DNA of 18,270 nucleotides, taken from positions 1 through 18,270 of the forward strand of contig CALLFD010000238.1 of assembly GCA_937997605.1 (NCBI GenBank). Reading direction: 5' to 3'. The notes under the pieces are model-generated. The model saw nothing but the letters and a program-made list of their open reading frames with translations, did no database searches and had not been told where the DNA came from. Both the position numbers and the translations under genes were made by a program. The DNA comes from an uncultured Collinsella sp. (lineage in GTDB: Bacteria > Actinomycetota > Coriobacteriia > Coriobacteriales > Coriobacteriaceae). This document shows positions 14,106 to 18,270 of this stretch, one piece after another (positions within the stretch are counted from its first letter, which is position 1; each line of letters begins with the position of its first letter).

Positions 14106-15506
14106 CTAATCAACCACGTGAGTCGTGGCGACCTGCTTGAGCCAAGCTGCCGACTTCTTAAGGCGGCGCTTGTAGCCGTCCATAAGGTCGACCTCGACAA
14201 AACCGTAACGGTTCTTAAAGGCATTCGCCCAAGACCAGTTATCGATGACGGCCCAATAATGGTATCCACGGCACTTGGCGCCCTCGGCAATTGCCTTGGC
14301 AACCCACTCCAGGTGCTGGCGTACAAAGTCGACGCGGTAGTCATCCTGGATGGTTCCTTCGGCGTCTCGGTTCTTGTATTCGTCCATGATGCCGATGCCG
14401 TTCTCGGAAACGAACCACTCAAGATCGGGGTAGTTCTTAGCGCAGTCCATGCCAAAGTCGTAGAGGCCCTGCGGGTAGATCTCCCAGCCGCGGCTCTCGT
14501 TCATAACGGCGTCGGGCCACACGTACTCGTCGGCAAAGTGCGGCAGACCGTACTGGTCGATCTTGCTCGCCGGCGCCTGAACGCGCGTGGGGTGGTAGTA
14601 GTTGCAACCGAGCCAGTCGACAACACCCTGCTTAAGAATCTCTTGGTCGCCGGCACGGAACGGAAGCTTAACGCCGCCCTCGGCCAGGCTGTCGAGCACG
14701 TCGGCGGGAAGCTCGCCCTTGGTAATGAGGTCGAGCCACCAGCGGTTGTTGATGCCGCTGGTCATACGCACGGCCTCGAGGTCCGCCTCGCTGGGGTTCT
14801 GCTTGGTGTAGACCGGGGTAAAGCAGTTGATCATGCCGATCTTGGCATCGGCGCGAATAGCGCCCTCGTCATAGGCGCGACGATAATTGGCCACGGCCAG
14901 CGCGTGCGCCAGCGAGATGTGATACTGCACGGTGCGGGCGCGGTTGAAGTCATGGAGCTGCGGGAACCACACGCCCTCCTGATAGCGCTGCTCGGGCTCG
15001 ACGATGGGCTCGTTAAAGGTGAACCAATACTTAATCTCCTGGCCAAACTCGTGGAAGGCGACGTCGGCGTAATGCGCGTAAGCCTCGACGACCTCACGGC
15101 TCTCCCAGCCGCCACGGTTAAAGAGGTAGGTGGGCATGTCAAAGTGGTACAAGTTGACAAACGGCTCCAGGCCGGCTTCGCGAGAGGCGCGGAACAACTC
15201 GTGATACCACGCGGCGCCTTCCTCGTTGAGGTTGCCGTCGGCATCGAGCAGACGGCTCCACTGGATGGAAGTGCGATAGGTATCCAGGCCCAAGTCCTTC
15301 AAAATGCGAAGGTCTTCCTGGTACTTGGCCATAAAGTCATTGCCGACGTAAGAGCCAACGCAGTTGTAGAACGAGCCCAGATCCTGGATGGACCAGGTGT
15401 CCCACAGGTTCTCGAGCTTGCCGCCCTGGCTCCACTGACCCTCAGTCTGCGGGCCGGACATAGCAGCGCCAAAGAAGAAGTCGTTGGGCAGCTGATACTG
15501 TGCCAT
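14106..15506 (-). CDS. 6-phospho-beta-glucosidase, glycoside hydrolase family 1
   Basis: A cytosolic GH1 enzyme that cleaves PTS-phosphorylated beta-glucosides into glucose 6-phosphate and glucose or an aglycone. In the 466-residue protein the acid/base is Glu166 (FTFNEP) and the nucleophile Glu368 (VSENGIG). The region IDNWSWANAFKNRYG has Ser425 where non-phospho GH1 enzymes carry Glu (the FEW motif), with Lys431 and Tyr434 nearby, which points to a phosphate-binding pocket as in LacG/BglA. A TTG codon precedes the ATG; ATG at 15506 with GAGGA 5 nt upstream is preferred. It is the first gene of the PTS operon and divergent from the GntR gene. 6-Phospho-beta-galactosidase activity is a less likely alternative. 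Confidence 0.93.
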   Translation of the reverse strand: MAQYQLPNDFFFGAAMSGPQTEGQWSQGGKLENLWDTWSIQDLGSFYNCVGSYVGNDFMAKYQEDLRILKDLGLDTYRTSIQWSRLLDADGNLNEEGAAWYHELFRASREAGLEPFVNLYHFDMPTYLFNRGGWESREVVEAYAHYADVAFHEFGQEIKYWFTFNEPIVEPEQRYQEGVWFPQLHDFNRARTVQYHISLAHALAVANYRRAYDEGAIRADAKIGMINCFTPVYTKQNPSEADLEAVRMTSGINNRWWLDLITKGELPADVLDSLAEGGVKLPFRAGDQEILKQGVVDWLGCNYYHPTRVQAPASKIDQYGLPHFADEYVWPDAVMNESRGWEIYPQGLYDFGMDCAKNYPDLEWFVSENGIGIMDEYKNRDAEGTIQDDYRVDFVRQHLEWVAKAIAEGAKCRGYHYWAVIDNWSWANAFKNRYGFVEVDLMDGYKRRLKKSAAWLKQVATTHVVD

Positions 15507-15540
15507 CAAAGTCCTCGCTTTCGTGTTCTAGAGCTTCCGG

Positions 15541-15630
15541 TTGGAGACGGGTTTGCTTTGGCAGGTTATCCGGCGCGGGCGCGCACCGGTCATACCGATA
15601 TCCAACCCGCCAAAACAAAACCGTCCCCAA
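15541..15630. repeat. REPIN-like inverted repeat in the GH1 leader
   Basis: Two 27-nt arms, 15541-15567 and 15604-15630, are inverted copies with 23 of 27 positions matching (core GACGGxTTTGxTTTGGC). The 36-nt spacer contains a further stem: in minus-strand RNA CCGGTGCG pairs with CGCGCCGG, with one G-U pair. A third, single copy lies at 11661-11687. It sits 35 nt upstream of the GH1 start, inside the probable leader RNA. Confidence 0.75.
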
Positions 15631-15671
15631 ACGGTCGATCCTGTTCTGCGGAAAGATTCCGTTCGTTGCTT

Positions 15672-15701
15672 ATTCTATAGCGCTCTAATTCTAAAAGTAA
15701 A
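15672..15701 (-). promoter_or_regulatory. Candidate promoter of the GH1-PTS operon
   Basis: On the minus strand a -35-like TTTACT (15701 to 15696) is followed after 18 nt by TAGAAT (15677 to 15672), or after 16 nt by TATAGA (15679 to 15674). The region is AT-rich in an otherwise GC-rich window. The resulting leader would be about 160 nt and include the inverted repeat at 15541-15630. Confidence 0.45.
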
Positions 15702-15741
15702 GCGTCTTTTTCTTTTTTCTTTCTCGAGCTTCTTAGATAAA

Positions 15742-15771
15742 GGTTATATGGGTGCCTTGTTAAGGGTTATA
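15742..15771 (+). promoter_or_regulatory. Direct repeat GGTTATA, candidate operator or promoter elements
   Basis: GGTTATA occurs at 15742-15748 and 15765-15771, 23 bp apart (about two helical turns), in the divergent control region and 39-62 nt before the regulator start codon. TATACT at the second copy could also be a -10. Binding by the GntR protein is inference. Confidence 0.35.
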
Positions 15772-15809
15772 CTTACTTGCGTATTGATATATGTCGGAAA
15801 GGAGGTTCA

Positions 15810-16529
15810 ATGATTCCCAAATACGAGGCGATAGCTGCAGATATTCGTCGAAGCATCGAGGATGGCACTCTTAAACCGGGCGACAAGCTTCCCACCGTCG
15901 TTGAGTTCTGCGAGCTCTATAGCGTTTCCAAAATCACCGTCAAACGAGCTATCGAGCAAATCACCGAGGAAGGTCTTATTACCAGCCGACGCGGATCGGG
16001 TACCTACGTTAAGGACACGGCGGGACTTCCCGGTCAGGCGTTTTTCCAGGGCAAAAACGACCGTGCCCAGGGCTTTTCGCATGAGCACCGCGGGGAGAAG
16101 GTGACCTCGGTGGTCTACGATTTCTCGATTGTTAATCCACCAGCGGACATCGCAGCCCAGCTGGGAATTGCCGAGGATGACTTTGCCTATCACATCGTGC
16201 GCGTGCGTCAGGCCGATGAGAAGCCCATCGTTATCGAGTACACCTACATGCCCCTCGAGCTGATTCCAGGCCTTAAAAAGAAGGACCTGTACGGATCGGT
16301 CTACCACTTCATCCGCGAGCAATGTGGGCTGAAGATTTCGAGCTTCCACCGTACCATTCGCGCCGTGGCAGCAACCGAGGAAGAAGCCGAGCGCTTGGAC
16401 ACCAAGCCTGGCTCTCCCCTGCTCGAGCTCACCCAGATTGGCTTTTTGGACAGCGGCGCCGCCTTTGAGTATTCGGTCTCGCGCAACGTTGGCGACCGCT
16501 TTGAGTTGCACAACGTAACGTTGGCATAG
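15810..16529 (+). CDS. GntR/HutC-family transcriptional regulator with UTRA domain
   Basis: A 239-residue local regulator. Residues 1-68 form the GntR winged helix (PKYEAIAADIRRSIEDGTLKPG, then the recognition part SVSKITVKRAIEQ and the wing RGSGTYV). Residues from about 85 on form a UTRA effector domain of the kind that often binds phosphosugars (RVRQADEKPIVIEYTYMP, then a C-terminal SVSRNVGDRFEL). AAAGGAGG with a 4-nt spacer precedes ATG at 15810; a longer frame from 15777 is not needed. It is divergent from the GH1-PTS operon and probably controls it, with a phosphorylated sugar as likely inducer. The manA gene follows 74 nt downstream. Confidence 0.93.
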   Translation: MIPKYEAIAADIRRSIEDGTLKPGDKLPTVVEFCELYSVSKITVKRAIEQITEEGLITSRRGSGTYVKDTAGLPGQAFFQGKNDRAQGFSHEHRGEKVTSVVYDFSIVNPPADIAAQLGIAEDDFAYHIVRVRQADEKPIVIEYTYMPLELIPGLKKKDLYGSVYHFIREQCGLKISSFHRTIRAVAATEEEAERLDTKPGSPLLELTQIGFLDSGAAFEYSVSRNVGDRFELHNVTLA

Positions 16530-16544
16530 GTTTTTGTAGTCATC

Positions 16545-16580
16545 CGGGCGCTCGCTTTGAGCTGTTTTGTGCAGCGCCCG
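16545..16580 (+). other. Hairpin between the regulator and manA
   Basis: CGGGCGCT (16545-16552) and AGCGCCCG (16573-16580) form an 8-bp stem with a 20-nt loop. There is no T run after it, so it probably does not stop transcription, and manA may be co-transcribed with the regulator. Confidence 0.45.
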
Positions 16581-16603
16581 CGCAACACAATGGGGGTATG
16601 AAC

Positions 16604-17536
16604 ATGTCCGATTTGATTAAGCTGACGCCGATCTTCCACGAGAAGATCTGGGGCGGTCGCCAGCTCGAAACCGTATTTGGCTACGACATTCCCGATGGCC
16701 CCATCGGTGAGTGCTGGGCCATCTCGGCCCACCCCAACGGCGACTGCCAGATTGCGGAGGGCCCGTATGCCGGTCACACGCTGTCGTGGCTGTGGGCCGA
16801 GCATCGCGAGCTCTTTGGCAACTGCGAGGGCAAGGAGTTCCCGCTACTCGTTAAGATTCTGGACGCCAAGGACGACCTTTCGATCCAGATTCACCCCAAC
16901 GACGAGTACGCCGCCGAGCACGAGAACGGCAGCCTAGGCAAAACCGAGTGCTGGTATGTGCTGGACTGCGAGCCCGGCTCCACGATTATCGTCGGCCAGC
17001 GCGCGCATGGGCACGCCGAGGCCGCACAGATGATCGAGGACGGCCGCTGGGACGACATGCTCAACGTGCTGCCGATCCACAAGGGCGACTTTTTCCAGAT
17101 TGATTCCGGCACCGTGCACGCCATCAAGACCGGCACGCTCATTTTGGAGACGCAGCAGTCGAGCGACGTGACATATCGCCTGTACGACTACGACCGTCCC
17201 GGCACCGATGGCAAGCTGCGCCCGCTGCACATTGAGCAGAGCCTCGACTGCATCGACTTTGATGCTCAGGCTCCGACCGACGGCACGGTGACCGCGCCCG
17301 AAGTCGATGGCGTGACCGAGCTCGAGTCTAACTCCTGCTACACCGTCGATCGCGTGCGTGTCGACGGCAGCAAGACCCTCGACCAGCGCTGGCCCTTCAT
17401 GTGTCTGTCGGTCATCGACGGCGAAGGCACCGTCTGCGGCGACCCCGTCCACAAGGGAAGCCACCTGCTGGCCCCGAGCACCGTCAGCTCCATCGACCTC
17501 GAAGGCAAGATGGAACTGATCGTCTCGCACCTCTAG
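16604..17536 (+). CDS. manA: Mannose-6-phosphate isomerase, class I
   Basis: A zinc enzyme that interconverts mannose 6-phosphate and fructose 6-phosphate. The 310-residue protein is close in length and motif order to Bacillus ManA: IWGGRQLETVFGY, GECWAISAHP, the zinc ligands Gln95 and His97 (LSIQIHPND), Glu115 (LGKTECWYVLD) and His172 (SGTVHAI), followed by LETQQSSDVTYRLYDYDR. The GGGGG at 16592-16596 is only 1 nt from the first ATG (16598) but 7 nt from the second (16604), so the second is chosen; the difference is two residues. It follows the regulator and ends at a hairpin (17564-17595). Confidence 0.94.
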   Translation: MSDLIKLTPIFHEKIWGGRQLETVFGYDIPDGPIGECWAISAHPNGDCQIAEGPYAGHTLSWLWAEHRELFGNCEGKEFPLLVKILDAKDDLSIQIHPNDEYAAEHENGSLGKTECWYVLDCEPGSTIIVGQRAHGHAEAAQMIEDGRWDDMLNVLPIHKGDFFQIDSGTVHAIKTGTLILETQQSSDVTYRLYDYDRPGTDGKLRPLHIEQSLDCIDFDAQAPTDGTVTAPEVDGVTELESNSCYTVDRVRVDGSKTLDQRWPFMCLSVIDGEGTVCGDPVHKGSHLLAPSTVSSIDLEGKMELIVSHL

Positions 17537-17563
17537 GTCGCACCAACAACCCAAACGCAACAA

Positions 17564-17595
17564 GGGGCTCTCCCGTCCATGTACGGGAGAGCCCC
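17564..17595 (+). terminator. Terminator hairpin after manA
   Basis: Arms 17564-17576 (GGGGCTCTCCCGT) and 17583-17595 form a perfect 13-bp stem with a 6-nt loop, 27 nt after the manA stop. The tail is only moderately T-rich (TACTCATATCTATC). Confidence 0.75.
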
Positions 17596-17635
17596 TACTC
17601 ATATCTATCTATCAGCCCACCCGGCTCTCCAGATC

Positions 17636-17664
17636 AAAAAGCGAACGAGCAGAGCGACGTTCGC
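17636..17664 (-). terminator. Intrinsic terminator for the pcrA transcript
   Basis: On the minus strand GCGAACG (17664 to 17658) pairs with CGTTCGC (17647 to 17641) and is followed by five T (17640 to 17636). It lies about 150 nt after the pcrA stop codon, beyond the palindrome at 17681-17810. Confidence 0.7.
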
Positions 17665-17680
17665 AAGCAGCGTTATCTAA

Positions 17681-17810
17681 GGACCTGGGCGGGCGTATAG
17701 GGCAACATCGATCGCGAGTTCCGCACGCAAAGGAGGCCACTTAATGTGGTCTCCGTCTTGCGCAGGACTGCCCGAGCAGGCGATGTTGCCCCATACGCCC
17801 GCCCAGGTCC
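17681..17810. repeat. 130-nt near-perfect palindrome in the pcrA 3' region
   Basis: Arms 17681-17710 and 17781-17810 are inverted copies matching at 29 of 30 positions (ends GGACCTGGGCGGGCG). The 70-nt interior also folds: 17732-17740 pairs with 17746-17754 around loop TTAAT, and 17726-17730 with 17758-17762. The whole forms one nearly continuous hairpin. The right arm ends 7 nt from the pcrA stop. No target-site duplication is seen. Confidence 0.85.
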
Positions 17811-17817
17811 GCCGGGA

Positions 17818-18270
17818 TTACGACAGCTTAACGATCGGCGCGAAGCCCTTCATAAGCTTTTTGGTCTGGCCGGTCTTTTCGAATTGGACCTCGATCATGT
17901 CTCCGGCGACCGAGATCACGGTACCCGTGCCAAAGGTCTTGTGGCTCACGGTATCGCCCGCGGCAAAGTCCTGCGATGCGCTGGCGCGATCGACCTTGCG
18001 CTCCACTGTCGGCGACACCTTGGACGACGGCTTTTTGGCTCGCGGCGCGCCCGAGCCAAAGGTCGAGGCAACACGGCCGGCGTCGGGCGAAACCCCACGA
18101 TGACGCTCGGTGCCATAAGTGCTGCCACCAAAGAAATCGTCAAAGCTCGATCCGCCGCGCGAACCGGAACCGCCAGTCGAGCGCGTATGCGAACCAAATA
18201 CCTTGCCGCCGTACATATCCGAACCCATGCCCGAGCCAAAGGTGCCGTGACGGTCGCCGCGCTTCTCCCA
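17818..18270 (-). CDS. pcrA: C-terminal part of a PcrA/UvrD-type DNA helicase (partial)
   Basis: The frame runs off the right edge; 150 C-terminal residues are visible. A Gly/Ser-rich low-complexity linker (GSHTRSTGGSGSRGGSSFDDFFGG) is followed by a small Tudor-like domain with FAAGDTVSHKTFGTGTVISVAGDMIEVQFEKTGQTKKLMKGFAPIVKL. That GDxVxHxxFGxGxV pattern is the C-terminal domain of PcrA/UvrD helicases, which contacts RNA polymerase. The helicase motor domains lie outside the window, so the assignment rests on this domain alone. TAA is at 17820-17818. Confidence 0.82.
   Translation of the reverse strand, partial: WEKRGDRHGTFGSGMGSDMYGGKVFGSHTRSTGGSGSRGGSSFDDFFGGSTYGTERHRGVSPDAGRVASTFGSGAPRAKKPSSKVSPTVERKVDRASASQDFAAGDTVSHKTFGTGTVISVAGDMIEVQFEKTGQTKKLMKGFAPIVKLS

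Noticed and set aside
17681..17810. Insertion sequence remnant with terminal inverted repeats
   Set aside because: No transposase fragment and no target-site duplication are visible, so I describe it only as a palindromic element; a small non-autonomous element remains possible.
17744..18103. Plus-strand frame with AAAGGAGG 8 nt before an ATG, starting inside the palindrome
   Set aside because: Most of it is antisense to the pcrA C-terminus and its product shows no family motif. The SD-like sequence is part of the palindrome's inner stem, so it is probably chance, although the spacing is good.

Overview
The window looks like chromosomal DNA from a gut Coriobacteriia, most like a Collinsella-type actinomycete. 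The basis is high GC with compact G/C-ending codons, a housekeeping and fermentative gene set (Mn-dependent pyrophosphatase, Hyp hydrogenase maturation, PTS-fed sugar use) and strong AGGAGG-type ribosome binding sites. This placement is inference from gene content, not from a marker gene. No tRNA, rRNA, CRISPR array, transposase or phage gene was seen.

Left part (1-5432). A 3' gene fragment and a bidirectional terminator (132-169) face a tight minus-strand block: tatA-type gene, tatC, hypA, hypB and topA. tatA/tatC overlap by one base, tatC/hypA are 6 nt apart, and the later gaps are about 55 nt. The block joins twin-arginine export, nickel insertion for [NiFe] hydrogenase, and a type IA topoisomerase with four Cys4 zinc motifs and a Lys/Ala-rich tail.

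Middle (5477-11594). A class I aminotransferase (subgroup Ic type) is followed on the minus strand by a STAS anti-sigma-antagonist-like gene. A lone plus-strand gene encodes an 84-residue protein of unknown function. After a 373-nt intergenic stretch come nhaA, ppaC and a ROK glucokinase, all minus strand. The nhaA leader contains a canonical intrinsic terminator only 33 nt upstream of the start codon, which suggests attenuation.

Sugar locus (11749-17595). A minus-strand operon encodes a GH1 6-phospho-beta-glucosidase followed by PTS IIC, IIB and IIA of the lactose/cellobiose family, and ends at a strong terminator. A GntR/HutC-type regulator is divergent from it and is followed by mannose-6-phosphate isomerase. 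Together these would import and phosphorylate a beta-glucoside, cleave it to glucose 6-phosphate plus an aglycone or glucose, phosphorylate free glucose (glucokinase), and interconvert mannose 6-P and fructose 6-P.

Right end (17636-18270). The C-terminus of a PcrA/UvrD helicase enters from the right. Between its stop codon and its terminator lies a 130-nt near-perfect palindrome (30-bp arms, one mismatch).

The main unexplained signals are non-coding: a short dispersed repeat family with core GGGACAGGTT-like sequence around the sugar genes, one pair of it arranged as an inverted repeat in the GH1 leader; the 130-nt palindrome; the nhaA leader; and mutually exclusive hairpins between PTS IIC and IIB. 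I found no clearly new protein system.
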